This document shows positions 1 through 8,077 of a stretch of 44,044 nt of DNA, piece by piece. The notes beneath the pieces were generated by a model that made no database searches, was not told where the DNA came from, and worked only from the letters and a program-made list of their open reading frames with translations. Source of the DNA: JAFDZW01 sp038229915 (GTDB lineage Bacteria > Bacteroidota > Ignavibacteria > Palsa-1295); NCBI GenBank assembly GCA_038229915.1, contig JBBRNY010000009.1, positions 1 to 44,044 of the forward strand, given 5' to 3'. Numbering within the stretch: the stretch's first letter is position 1; every line of letters starts with the position of its first letter. Both the position numbers and the translations under genes were made by a program.

Positions 1-513
1 CCAGAAGAGACAAAAGAGAAATGGCAGGTATTTGAGCTCTATGTAAATTTTGCACTTCGGCAAACCTCTCAGGCTGGCGCTTCGAAAGAACGGCAAAAGG
101 TCGATCTTCAAAAATATTTGAAGAATGTCCCAACCTTTAAGAAAGACAAACGCGGTTACAACATCGCCATCTTGATCTTGCAAGTAGTGCTGCTGTTGGA
201 GCAAAATGATTTTAGCGCAATTATTGGGCGTATGGATGCTCTGAGAACCTATCGAAATAGATACTTACAGGTTGGTACCAATCGCAGAAGCGCACTGTTT
301 TTTAAAATGCTGCAGATCATGGAAGCAAATTCGTTTGACCCAAAAACAACCTACCAAAAAGGAAAAAAGTATTTTGATCGTTTGAGTATTAGTACCGCAG
401 ATGTCTCGGAGGTTCAGGACGGCCTTCAGATATTACCATTCGATTGGTTATGGGAAACAATTATCTCAATGTTGGAGAAGAAACAACAAGCCGGTATCAT
501 CCCAAAAATGTAG
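1..513 (+). CDS. Hypothetical protein, C-terminal part (5' end outside window)
   Basis: The reading frame is open from base 1 to the stop at 511-513, so this is the last 170 residues of a longer protein. A TTG codon at 118 is an internal leucine rather than a credible start, because the frame continues upstream with similar composition. The visible part is rich in Lys, Gln, Leu and Tyr and looks mainly alpha-helical, with a Leu/Val-rich stretch around residues 55-65 and the pattern R-Y-L-Q-V-G-T-N-R-R-S further on. No catalytic motif, signal peptide or sorting domain is visible. A helical-repeat protein is possible but I do not recognise the family. It converges with the lipoprotein gene on the minus strand, with only 6 bp between the two stops. 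Confidence 0.75.
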   Translation, partial: PEETKEKWQVFELYVNFALRQTSQAGASKERQKVDLQKYLKNVPTFKKDKRGYNIAILILQVVLLLEQNDFSAIIGRMDALRTYRNRYLQVGTNRRSALFFKMLQIMEANSFDPKTTYQKGKKYFDRLSISTADVSEVQDGLQILPFDWLWETIISMLEKKQQAGIIPKM

Positions 514-519
514 CCCAAC

Positions 520-933
520 TTACATAATTGTAAGAGTATCGACTACAACAATATTACCGGTCCAGGTTACCTTGACTTTTGTACCGTTAGGGAGAGTGAT
601 GATGGTCACAGTATTTGGAAAAATTTGCTGACCATACATTGACATTGAGGTCACATCAGACTCTACGGTGAAAATTACTTGTGAATTAGCGTTAACAGAA
701 AGATCTTGGCGTGTCCCAGACATTCCTATGCCAATAGAATCAATTACTGCTGGGCAATTATTATCTATTTCGAAGACCATACCGTCTGTCATCAAATGCG
801 GATTTGTAGCGAGTGTCTGCGTAGGCTCGGTCATTGAGCCGGTCGACGAGTCTTTACACGAAAACAGCCCTAACGAAAGGATCAGTATAGCGCTAAGTAA
901 TAGATATGCTAATATGTTTGTATCTTTTCTCAT
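520..933 (-). CDS. Small secreted lipoprotein, unknown function
   Basis: This encodes 137 residues if translation starts at the ATG at 931-933. A 13-residue upstream extension is open but lacks signal-peptide character. The N-terminus has a basic start (MRKDTN), a hydrophobic core and a lipobox-like L-F-S-C followed by K-D-S-S, so the mature protein should be a lipid-anchored envelope protein of about 115 residues. The mature part is Thr/Val/Asn-rich and appears to be beta-strand-rich, possibly one small immunoglobulin-like sandwich, but no family is recognisable. A TAnnTTTG box lies 55 bp upstream of the start. Function unknown. Confidence 0.7.
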   Translation of the reverse strand: MRKDTNILAYLLLSAILILSLGLFSCKDSSTGSMTEPTQTLATNPHLMTDGMVFEIDNNCPAVIDSIGIGMSGTRQDLSVNANSQVIFTVESDVTSMSMYGQQIFPNTVTIITLPNGTKVKVTWTGNIVVVDTLTIM

Positions 934-987
934 TATAATAGATGAAATTTCCTTGTGCGAAACTGAACACAAAGTAAATTTGAGCTA

Positions 988-995
988 CAAATATA
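988..995 (-). promoter_or_regulatory. TAnnTTTG -7 promoter-like box for the small lipoprotein gene
   Basis: Read on the minus strand the sequence is TATATTTG, an exact match to the Bacteroidetes -7 consensus, 55 bp before the proposed ATG. No clear TTG -33 element was found, so this is a motif match only. Confidence 0.35.
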
Positions 996-1034
996 ACACA
1001 ATTATATCGTAAAAGTACGGATAAAAGTGGGAAA

Positions 1035-1050
1035 ACACAGTTTTTTTGTG
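1035..1050 (-). terminator. Weak hairpin downstream of tRNA-Ser
   Basis: On the minus strand, ACACA and TGTGT flank an A-rich loop and are followed by TTTTCCC about 16 bp after the tRNA. The stem is only about 5 bp, so this is a weak candidate. Confidence 0.3.
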
Positions 1051-1066
1051 TAGGAAACTTAGCTTG

Positions 1067-1153
1067 CGGAAGAGGAGGGATTCGAACCCTCGGTACGGTT
1101 TCCCGCACACACGCTTTCCAAGCGAGCCGGATAAACCACTCTCGCACCCTTCC
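1067..1153 (-). tRNA. tRNA-Ser (anticodon GGA)
   Basis: The 87-nt minus-strand gene has a 7-bp acceptor stem (GGAAGGG paired with CTCTTCC, one G-U), discriminator G, a T-arm GAGGG-TTCGAAT-CCCTC and a long class II variable arm (GTGCGG-GAAA-CCGTAC). The anticodon loop is TTGGAAA, giving GGA, which reads UCC/UCU serine codons. The 3' CCA is not encoded; the genome continues CAA after the discriminator. Two blemishes are visible: a T-T mismatch in the anticodon stem (CTCGC opposite GCGTG) and an apparent A-C in the D stem. Confidence 0.9.
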
Positions 1154-1301
1154 AAACTCAGAAATTGAAGCTCGCTCAAAAGCAAATCCCCAGCGATACA
1201 GTTCCCAATGCGAACGGAAGTCAGCCCGATGTTAATAATAATTTCATCCCACATCAACAAATAAATTTTGCTCACGACAAAGAAGAAAGAAATATTTTTA
1301 A

Positions 1302-1853
1302 ATGTTTTTCAATAAACTCACGAGTGCACTGAAACTTTTTATCGATAAAAGCGTCTTTTATACTCACGAAATGTTACAGACTATTAGAAATAGTGTTCCT
1401 TTTGGGGGTAAACCACAGCGCCGTAGCCGTGCGGTGAAGGTTTTCTCGCAAGCTCTACTTGCTCTATATCTTTTTGTATTTATCAGTGATGCTGTCAATC
1501 TTGACGTTATCATTGCTTCGTTCTCCGGCACTATTAATTTTGTTGATGATGTAGCGATCAGCAATTCTGTACTTGATACCGGTTCTCTCCAGCACCATTC
1601 CCTTTTTGACCAAAACGTTACTATCTCTGCGCATCAGCGATACGAACCCAAAGCTTCTCTCGCCATTGGCAATGATCTTTCGTTACGGAATGCAGTCTAT
1701 GAAGATGAAGATAGCCCGGGTATAGAAGATGCACAGACATCTCGTACCTTAGGTGAACATATTCTTCTTCCACGACCGATATCCGAGCGAGCTCCCCTTA
1801 CGAGAACAATTTCGATCGACAGAGTCATCTCCTTCCAGCAGATCCTGATCTAA
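1302..1853 (+). CDS. Hypothetical protein at the head of the efflux operon
   Basis: This encodes 183 residues from an ATG preceded by a purine-rich AGAAGAAAGA tract. An alternative start is the ATG near 1371. The N-terminal 45 residues are basic, followed by one hydrophobic segment at about residues 48-75 that could be a signal anchor. The rest is polar, with an acidic patch (Y-E-D-E-D-S) near residue 135 and no recognisable domain. It lies 121 bp upstream of the TolC-family gene in the same direction, so co-expression with the efflux genes is plausible but unproven. There is no Cys/His cluster to suggest metal binding, and no DNA-binding motif to suggest a regulator. Confidence 0.5.
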   Translation: MFFNKLTSALKLFIDKSVFYTHEMLQTIRNSVPFGGKPQRRSRAVKVFSQALLALYLFVFISDAVNLDVIIASFSGTINFVDDVAISNSVLDTGSLQHHSLFDQNVTISAHQRYEPKASLAIGNDLSLRNAVYEDEDSPGIEDAQTSRTLGEHILLPRPISERAPLTRTISIDRVISFQQILI

Positions 1854-1974
1854 TCCTATTCGTTTATTCCATCACCAACCAACAGATGCCTCGTGCAATT
1901 GTTGGCTGTAGTGCTTGATCATTTAATTTTCAAGCAATCGTTTAGATACGCTCCCATTTCATAACGATAACGTG

Positions 1975-3279
1975 ATGATACAACTTATAAGATTACGATC
2001 AATAATTGTGCGTAAGCTCGTTCCGTTCGTCGGTACCTTTCTGATGCTAAAGGGTACGATGGATGCTCAGACGCCGGCGGCGGAACAGCTTACCATTTTT
2101 CAGGCAGTTCAAGAAGCAGTTCATAATAACACCTCGTTGCGCACTCTCAAGTATGAGGGCGCCGCAGCGGATGGTGATATTGTCACGGCCGGATTACGTC
2201 CGAATCCGAGCCTTAACATCAACGGCGACATTTTACCCAGCAACGGATATGGTCCTGCTGACAAGAGCTACGGCGTATCGCTCGCAATGCCGTTCGAGTT
2301 TGGCTCGAAGAGGCAATACCGAGTTGATGCGGCGACCGTTCAAAAAGATGTCACTGACCTAAAATATAATGATGCTGTCCGGCAAACGATCTACGCAGTT
2401 AAAAATGCCTATATCGATCTTGCCGATGCTTACATCAAATCGAACGTCTCTTCGGAGAATCTTCGATTGCTTGATTCATTGGTCGAGCTCAATCGGATTC
2501 GAGTAGCAGGTAAAGATATTGCCGCTGTAGATCTGGCTCGGAGTGAAGTCGAACGCGAAAAGTTTTCGCTTGATGTGCTTGCTGCTGAGCAGTCATACAA
2601 AACTGCTTCGACTTCTCTTCTTGCCCTCTTAGGAAGAAGAGCTTCGTTTGCAGCAAACCAATTGCTTCCTGACACGACCTCACTTTTGAAGGTATCAGCG
2701 TTACTTGATAAACCGATACCCTCACTTGATAGTCTTGTCGAGATTGCCGAACAGATTCGAACTGACATTCAAGTACTCAAACGCTCGGAAGATGCAGCTT
2801 CGGCGCAAGTAGCACTTGCCAATTCGCTAACCGCCCTCGACCTGACGGTTTCGCTCGATGTACTGCGTCAACAATCGATTACCTTCTATGGCGCAAGCGT
2901 AAATTTCCCGTTGCCGCTCTTCGATCGTCATCAAGGTGATATTGCAAAAGCCGAAGCATACCGATCGGAAGCTCTGGCGCAAACTACTTCGGCAAACATT
3001 CAACTTCGTGCTGATCTACAATCGGCTGTGACGGATGTACTTACCAAACGCGAATCACTCAAGCGATTGGTGAATAACATCTTATTAAAATCTCGCCAGG
3101 TTCGCGAATCCGTTGAGTATTCATATCGTCACGGTGGCACCTCGCTGATCGATTATCTCGACGTCGCTCGAACCGAAAACGAGCTCCGCCAACTCTACGT
3201 CGATGCGCTCGGCGCATACGCAAAAAGCCTCATAACACTCGACTACATTACCGGAAAGGACATATTTTATGTTTTATAA
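1975..3279 (+). CDS. TolC-family outer-membrane efflux channel (CzcC/CusC-like)
   Basis: This encodes 434 residues from the ATG at 1975; a GTG immediately upstream at 1972 is an in-frame alternative. The N-terminus looks like a signal peptide with cleavage near M-D-A-Q. An A-G-x-R-P-N-P-S-L motif near residue 65 is typical of the start of outer-membrane efflux proteins, and two long alpha-helical repeats follow, as expected for the trimeric tunnel. No N-terminal lipid-attachment Cys is seen, unlike many CusC/OprM proteins. Its stop overlaps the start of the adaptor gene by 11 bp, and the pump gene follows. The inferred role is the outer-membrane exit of a tripartite heavy-metal RND system. 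Confidence 0.88.
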   Translation: MIQLIRLRSIIVRKLVPFVGTFLMLKGTMDAQTPAAEQLTIFQAVQEAVHNNTSLRTLKYEGAAADGDIVTAGLRPNPSLNINGDILPSNGYGPADKSYGVSLAMPFEFGSKRQYRVDAATVQKDVTDLKYNDAVRQTIYAVKNAYIDLADAYIKSNVSSENLRLLDSLVELNRIRVAGKDIAAVDLARSEVEREKFSLDVLAAEQSYKTASTSLLALLGRRASFAANQLLPDTTSLLKVSALLDKPIPSLDSLVEIAEQIRTDIQVLKRSEDAASAQVALANSLTALDLTVSLDVLRQQSITFYGASVNFPLPLFDRHQGDIAKAEAYRSEALAQTTSANIQLRADLQSAVTDVLTKRESLKRLVNNILLKSRQVRESVEYSYRHGGTSLIDYLDVARTENELRQLYVDALGAYAKSLITLDYITGKDIFYVL

Positions 3280-4264
3280 TATCAAACTTTTACTGTTTAT
3301 CTCGACCGTTTCTTTTTTTGTTGCTTGTTCTTCGACCGATGCACCGAAGTCGGTTGCAGCCTCTGATACGGCCACGCTCAAAAAAGAACAAGCCCCGATC
3401 ATCAATTCAAATGGCACGCTCATTCGATTTAGCGAGAAAGATTCTTCGCAGAGTATTCTCGAAATTGACAGTGCACAGATGAAAGATATATCGGTCACGA
3501 CAACATCACCCGCACGTATTGTTTTTAGCACGACCAATATCGAAGGCGGCTCATTCGTGATACCGGTATTTGAGAGTAATGATCTTACTCAGCTTTATAC
3601 TGATTATACCAAATCGCTCAATGATGAGTCGCGCTCGAAACGCGAGATCGAACGTTTGACAGATCTCTACTCGCACAATGCTATTGCCGGCAAAGAAGTA
3701 ATTCAAGCTGAGGGGGATCTTCGTACGATACAAGTCGCTATTACGGGCTATCAATCTCGTTTGCTTCAGAGCGGTCTCGAACCGAGTGACTTGCATAATC
3801 TACGTTCAAATTCTTCACTAATGATAGCCAACGTACCCGAGTCCGGTATTTGGACTGTGCAAAAAGGTGAGGACGCACAAATAGAATTCGATGCCTATAA
3901 AGGCGAAACACTTCATGGCAAAGTTATTGACATCGGCAAAACACTTGACCCGGCAACTCGCACATTTAATGTTCGAGTGAATATCTCTGATACTAAACAT
4001 ATTCTCCGTCCGGGGATGTTTGCAAAAGTCTCCTTCGGAAAAGATGTTGCAACGAAGTTTGTGATTCCTGCTTCGTCGGTGATCTCCGTTCAAGGCAAGT
4101 CCTATATATTCGTGCAACGAGCACCACGAACCTACGAACGACGCGAAGTAAATCTTGGTAGCCAAAGCGGCGATTGGTTTATCGTCCTTTCAGGAATAGA
4201 ACGAGGCGAGAAAGTGGTCGGTAGAGGCTCTCTCTTGCTCAAAGGCTTGAGTTTCGGTTCATAA
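3269..4264 (+). CDS. RND efflux periplasmic adaptor lipoprotein, lipoyl domain apparently missing (CzcB/CusB-like)
   Basis: This 331-residue protein links the inner-membrane pump to the outer-membrane channel. The signal peptide ends in lipobox F-V-A-C with the lipidated Cys at residue 20. A helical hairpin is visible at about 104-165 (E-S-N-D-L-T-Q-L-Y to S-R-L-L-Q-S-G-L), a beta-barrel at about 183-255 containing L-D-P-A-T-R-T, and a membrane-proximal domain ending G-E-K-V-V-G-R-G. Adaptors of this family usually place two lipoyl half-motifs (G-x-V...G-D-x-V-x-x-G) on either side of the hairpin. Here neither is recognisable, which fits the short length (family members are commonly around 380-420). 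The start overlaps the channel gene by 11 bp and the pump begins 22 bp downstream. Confidence 0.85.
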   Translation: MFYNIKLLLFISTVSFFVACSSTDAPKSVAASDTATLKKEQAPIINSNGTLIRFSEKDSSQSILEIDSAQMKDISVTTTSPARIVFSTTNIEGGSFVIPVFESNDLTQLYTDYTKSLNDESRSKREIERLTDLYSHNAIAGKEVIQAEGDLRTIQVAITGYQSRLLQSGLEPSDLHNLRSNSSLMIANVPESGIWTVQKGEDAQIEFDAYKGETLHGKVIDIGKTLDPATRTFNVRVNISDTKHILRPGMFAKVSFGKDVATKFVIPASSVISVQGKSYIFVQRAPRTYERREVNLGSQSGDWFIVLSGIERGEKVVGRGSLLLKGLSFGS

Positions 4265-4286
4265 TTCATTTCTAAAAAACAAAATT

Positions 4287-7200
4287 ATGATTCGCAAACT
4301 CGTTCATTTTGCTATGCGCCAGCGCGTGCTTACACTGCTGCTCGGCTTGCTAATAATTGTTGGTGGTATTGCTTCGTATCTGACACTGAAGATCGAGGCA
4401 TACCCGGATGTTGCAGATACCGAGGTGGATGTGATCACCAAGTACTCGGGTAAGGCTGCGGCAGAGGTCGAAGAACAGGTGACGATTCCAATTGAACGCG
4501 CCCTCAACGCCGTGCCACGGGTCGTGAACAGGCGCTCCCGCACAATCTTCGGCCTCTCAATTGTTCGACTCACATTTGATGAAGGTACCGATGATTATTT
4601 TGCACGTCAGCAAGTCGTCGAAAAACTTCGTGACGCAGAAATACCAGATGGTTTAAGCCCTGAACTTGCACCGCTCTCGACACCCGTCGGTGAAGTGTAT
4701 CGGTATGCTATCGAAGGCGGTCCGCAATTTTCGGCGATGGACCTGAGGACTATTCAAGATTGGATAGTCGTGCCAAAACTCTTGCAAGCAAAAGGCATTG
4801 CTGATATTACAAACTTCGGAGGTCTTGTCAAGCAGTATAGTGTTATTATTGATCCTATCAAACTCCGCAAGTATGGATTGACAGCAACAACAGTACAAAA
4901 TGCTATTCAGGCAAACAACTCGAACGCCGGCGGCAATATCATTCAACGAGGCAATCAAGGTCTCGCGATTCGAGGTATCGGTCGCATACAATCGCAAGAA
5001 GACATTTCATCTATTGTTCTGCTAAACAATTCTTCGACGGGTACACCTGTCTATATCAAAGATATTGGCACGATCGAGATCACGGCACTTCCACCAAGCG
5101 GAGTGCTGGGTTATAGTGACAACACGCATAAAGTCGATGTGGATAATGGTGTGCAAGGCATTGTGTTGATGCGTCGCGGCGAGAACCCGTCGGAAGTATT
5201 AGAAAGCCTGAAAGAAAAACTCGAAGAAGTAAAAACGGCATTACCCGAAGGTGTTCATATTACCGAGCTATATGATCGGGGCGATCTCGTTGATAACACA
5301 CTCCATACGGTCAGTCATACTCTTATTGAAGGCGTGACCATCGTCTTGATAGTACTGCTATTCTTTTTGGGAAATGCACGTGCGGCTCTCATCGCGGCAA
5401 TTACGATTCCCCTATCGTTACTTTGGGCGTTCATCGTGATGAAGATCACGGGCATCCCTGCAAATCTTCTTTCACTCGGAGCGATCGATTTTGGTATTAT
5501 TGTTGATGGCTCGGTTATTATGGTCGAAGCAATAATGCGAAGGGTGGTGCATTCATCCGAGCAAGAAAAAGTAGAAAAAGGTACGTTGCGGCTTATCATC
5601 GAAGCAACGCAAGATGTAGATAAGCAAATATTTTTCTCAGTGATCATTATTATTCTTGCTTATCTGCCGCTGTTTACGCTCAAGCGCGTCGAAGGAAAAT
5701 TATTTTCTCCGATGGCCTATACGCTCAGCTTTGCAATTGCGGGTTCATTACTACTTGCATTAACAGTCGTGCCGGTACTCGCAACATATTTTTTCAGATC
5801 AGGAAAAGTAACGGAGTGGCGCAATCCGATCTTTGATTGGCTACAGCGTACCTACAAAAAACTCACAGTTGTCTTGATCGACAATCGAGTAATCGTTGTC
5901 GGAGCGACTATTGCGATCGTTGCGATAGCTACATTTCTCGGCACAAGGCTCGGTACCGAATTTTTGCCTGAGCTTGACGAAGGTGCAATAGTTATTCGAA
6001 CGGTATTACCTGCCGGTATTTCACTGCAAGCCGCATCCGAATATCCACCGATCATTAGGCGTGTGGTTAGCCCCTACCCAGAAGTTCGTGCAGTTATTAC
6101 ACAACTTGGGAGAAACGATGATGGCACCGACCCATACGGACCAAATCGCATTGAGACTCACGTCGAACTGACGAAGTATGATACTTGGCCTGACGGCATG
6201 GACAAACATAAACTGCTCGATGAGATCAAGAAAAAACTCGAAGCGAATATACCCGGCGCAGGATTTAGTTTTTCTCAGCCGATCCTTGATAATGTAACCG
6301 AAGCAGTGACCGGCTCATCGGCTGATCTTGCAGTACTTGTGAATGGCAATGATCTGACCAAACTTCGTTCGTATGCCGATACGGTTCTTGGTGTGATCAA
6401 AAATATACAGGGCGCAACTGATTGTGGCATCGAACAAGAAGGTGACCAAGCACAGCTCTTTATCAAAATCGACCGACAAGCCGCCGCACGTTTCGGAATA
6501 AATGTGCGTGATGTCGAAGATATGATCGAACTTGCCGTCGCGGGAAAACAAGTCTCGGTGCTTTATGAAGGCGAACGACGATTTGATATTGTCGTGCGCT
6601 ATCAAGCAAAAGATAGATCGAGCGTTGATGATGTCACACGACTGGAAGTAACTTCGGCAAGCGGACAACACATCCCCCTTTCCGAGGTCGCAAAGATCAC
6701 GATCGAAGACGGCTCGACGATCATCGCTCGTGAAGACGGACATCGACAAATGGGTGTCAGGACAAACGTCCGAGGCCGCGATCAAGGGAGTTTTGTTGCT
6801 GAAGCACAACAGAAAGTCGCGCAAGTGTTACATTTGCCCAAAGGCTACTCGATGGATTGGGGCGGACAATTTGAAAACCTGACTCGCGCAAAAAAACATT
6901 TAACGGTCATCTTGCCTATCACGCTCTTCCTCATTTTTGCTTTGCTGTTTATGAGTTTCAAGTCGGCGAAGTATTCGCTGATCGTACTCGTGAATGTTCC
7001 GCTTGCGCTTGTCGGCGGTGTGATCGCACTGATGATTCGCGGAATGAATTTTTCTGTGTCGAGCGGAGTAGGATTTATTTCGCTCTTTGGTGTGGCAGTG
7101 ATGTCAGGCGTATTGCTTATCAGCAGGTTTAACGATCTGCGCTTTGATAAAAAAATGAGTCTGCGCGATGCCGTCATTACCGGTTCGGAACAAGAACTAC

Positions 7201-7535
7201 GACCGATATTGATGATGATGCTCGTCGCATTGCTCGGGCTCATTCCTGCCTCGGTTGCAACTGGTATCGGCTCGGATGTTCAGCGTCCTCTTGCGACAGT
7301 GATCGTTGGTGGCTTAGCGAGCGCGCTTGTCTTAACGTTGCTTGTGTTGCCTGCGCTGTATTACCTCATCGAATCGCGATCAAGATCGAACGAGCTTGCT
7401 GAGGCATTGGAGTTGGAAGAAATTGAATCGAAACGGCACGAACAAGAATTAAAAGATGAGCACGAAAAGCAACTTCATCGGGGATCAGGAGTTGTTCGGC
7501 GTGAGCTTCTTTTTAAAACAAGACAGGGCGGATAG
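4287..7535 (+). CDS. czcA: Heavy-metal RND efflux pump, CzcA type
   Basis: This 1082-residue inner-membrane protein is the proton-driven pump of the tripartite system. The N-terminal transmembrane helix and the motif A-Y-P-D-V (residues 38-42) are typical. The fourth-helix signature D-F-G-I-I-V-D-G-S-V-I-M-V-E occupies residues 401-414 and carries the three acidic residues (D401, D407, E414) that correspond, offset by one, to D402, D408 and E415 of CzcA. This signature marks the divalent-cation (Zn/Co/Cd/Ni) class rather than the Cu/Ag CusA class. Two halves, each with a large periplasmic loop, are present. The stop codon lies inside the hairpin at 7524-7550. No metal-responsive regulator is seen nearby, so the actual substrate is inferred from the motif only. 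Confidence 0.93.
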   Translation: MIRKLVHFAMRQRVLTLLLGLLIIVGGIASYLTLKIEAYPDVADTEVDVITKYSGKAAAEVEEQVTIPIERALNAVPRVVNRRSRTIFGLSIVRLTFDEGTDDYFARQQVVEKLRDAEIPDGLSPELAPLSTPVGEVYRYAIEGGPQFSAMDLRTIQDWIVVPKLLQAKGIADITNFGGLVKQYSVIIDPIKLRKYGLTATTVQNAIQANNSNAGGNIIQRGNQGLAIRGIGRIQSQEDISSIVLLNNSSTGTPVYIKDIGTIEITALPPSGVLGYSDNTHKVDVDNGVQGIVLMRRGENPSEVLESLKEKLEEVKTALPEGVHITELYDRGDLVDNTLHTVSHTLIEGVTIVLIVLLFFLGNARAALIAAITIPLSLLWAFIVMKITGIPANLLSLGAIDFGIIVDGSVIMVEAIMRRVVHSSEQEKVEKGTLRLIIEATQDVDKQIFFSVIIIILAYLPLFTLKRVEGKLFSPMAYTLSFAIAGSLLLALTVVPVLATYFFRSGKVTEWRNPIFDWLQRTYKKLTVVLIDNRVIVVGATIAIVAIATFLGTRLGTEFLPELDEGAIVIRTVLPAGISLQAASEYPPIIRRVVSPYPEVRAVITQLGRNDDGTDPYGPNRIETHVELTKYDTWPDGMDKHKLLDEIKKKLEANIPGAGFSFSQPILDNVTEAVTGSSADLAVLVNGNDLTKLRSYADTVLGVIKNIQGATDCGIEQEGDQAQLFIKIDRQAAARFGINVRDVEDMIELAVAGKQVSVLYEGERRFDIVVRYQAKDRSSVDDVTRLEVTSASGQHIPLSEVAKITIEDGSTIIAREDGHRQMGVRTNVRGRDQGSFVAEAQQKVAQVLHLPKGYSMDWGGQFENLTRAKKHLTVILPITLFLIFALLFMSFKSAKYSLIVLVNVPLALVGGVIALMIRGMNFSVSSGVGFISLFGVAVMSGVLLISRFNDLRFDKKMSLRDAVITGSEQELRPILMMMLVALLGLIPASVATGIGSDVQRPLATVIVGGLASALVLTLLVLPALYYLIESRSRSNELAEALELEEIESKRHEQELKDEHEKQLHRGSGVVRRELLFKTRQGG

Positions 7536-7550
7536 AAATTATCCGCCCTG
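7524..7550. terminator. Bidirectional hairpin terminator between czcA and the B12-binding subunit gene
   Basis: A perfect 11-bp inverted repeat (CAGGGCGGATA and TATCCGCCCTG) surrounds a 5-nt loop and lies between two convergent genes. The minus strand continues TCTTGTTTT after the stem, a reasonable U tract; the plus strand has only CTCTATATA. It contains the czcA stop codon. Confidence 0.75.
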
Positions 7551-7580
7551 CTCTATATATAGAAGGTCGTACGAAATGCC

Positions 7581-8000
7581 TTACGCTGGTATCGCTATTC
7601 CGCGATGCTTGGCGCACCAGTCGCGGATGTATTCTGCGATAGCATACATCGGCGCACCGGGGGTAAAGAGCATTCCGACACCAAGTTTGCCGAGTGCTTC
7701 GACATCGTCGTTCGACATAATGCCGCCGCCGGTCAGGAGCACATCGCCGATTCCCTTGTCTTTCATTATATTGAGGATTTTCGGGAAGAGTGTCATGTGG
7801 GCACCCGAAAGCATCGAGATGCCGATAACATCAACGTCTTCTTGCAATGCCGCTTCGACGATCATATCCGGAGTTTGACGCAACCCAGTATAGATCACCT
7901 CCATACCAGCATCACGAAGCGCCGCCGCGATGACTTTCGCACCGCGATCATGCCCGTCCAAACCAGCCTTTGCGATTAAAACTCTGATCTTTCTGTCCAT
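7581..8000 (-). CDS. mcmA2: Methylmalonyl-CoA mutase, cobalamin-binding small subunit
   Basis: This 139-residue stand-alone B12-binding domain carries the D-x-H-x-x-G motif at residues 15-20 (D-G-H-D-R-G), where His17 is expected to be the lower axial cobalt ligand, followed by S-M-L-S-G-A-H and T-G-G-G. Length and sequence fit the C-terminal domain of methylmalonyl-CoA mutase encoded as a separate subunit. The matching catalytic subunit is at 15941-17506 on the other strand and lacks this domain, so the two presumably assemble into one enzyme interconverting succinyl-CoA and methylmalonyl-CoA. An alternative partner, such as another acyl-CoA mutase elsewhere in the genome, cannot be excluded. 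A TAnnTTTG box lies 18 bp upstream of the start. Confidence 0.93.
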   Translation of the reverse strand: MDRKIRVLIAKAGLDGHDRGAKVIAAALRDAGMEVIYTGLRQTPDMIVEAALQEDVDVIGISMLSGAHMTLFPKILNIMKDKGIGDVLLTGGGIMSNDDVEALGKLGVGMLFTPGAPMYAIAEYIRDWCAKHRGIAIPA

Positions 8001-8017
8001 AAGTTATTCCCTAACAG

Positions 8018-8025
8018 CAAAAATA
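8018..8025 (-). promoter_or_regulatory. TAnnTTTG -7 promoter-like box for the B12-binding subunit gene
   Basis: The minus strand reads TATTTTTG, ending 18 bp upstream of the ATG, which would give a leader of roughly 10 nt. No clear -33 TTG was found. Confidence 0.35.
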
Positions 8026-8077
8026 CGTTGCTAAATCCACATTTCTTTGAAGATGCCTATTCCATATATTGATCTGT

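Noticed and set aside
893..1147. ORF running through the tRNA-Ser gene
   Set aside because: Overlaps a structured tRNA and the lipoprotein upstream region; no start context or recognisable product.
6315..6824. 169-residue minus-strand ORF inside the efflux pump gene
   Set aside because: Fully antisense to a well-conserved CzcA-type pump, with no recognisable motif; a shadow of codon usage.
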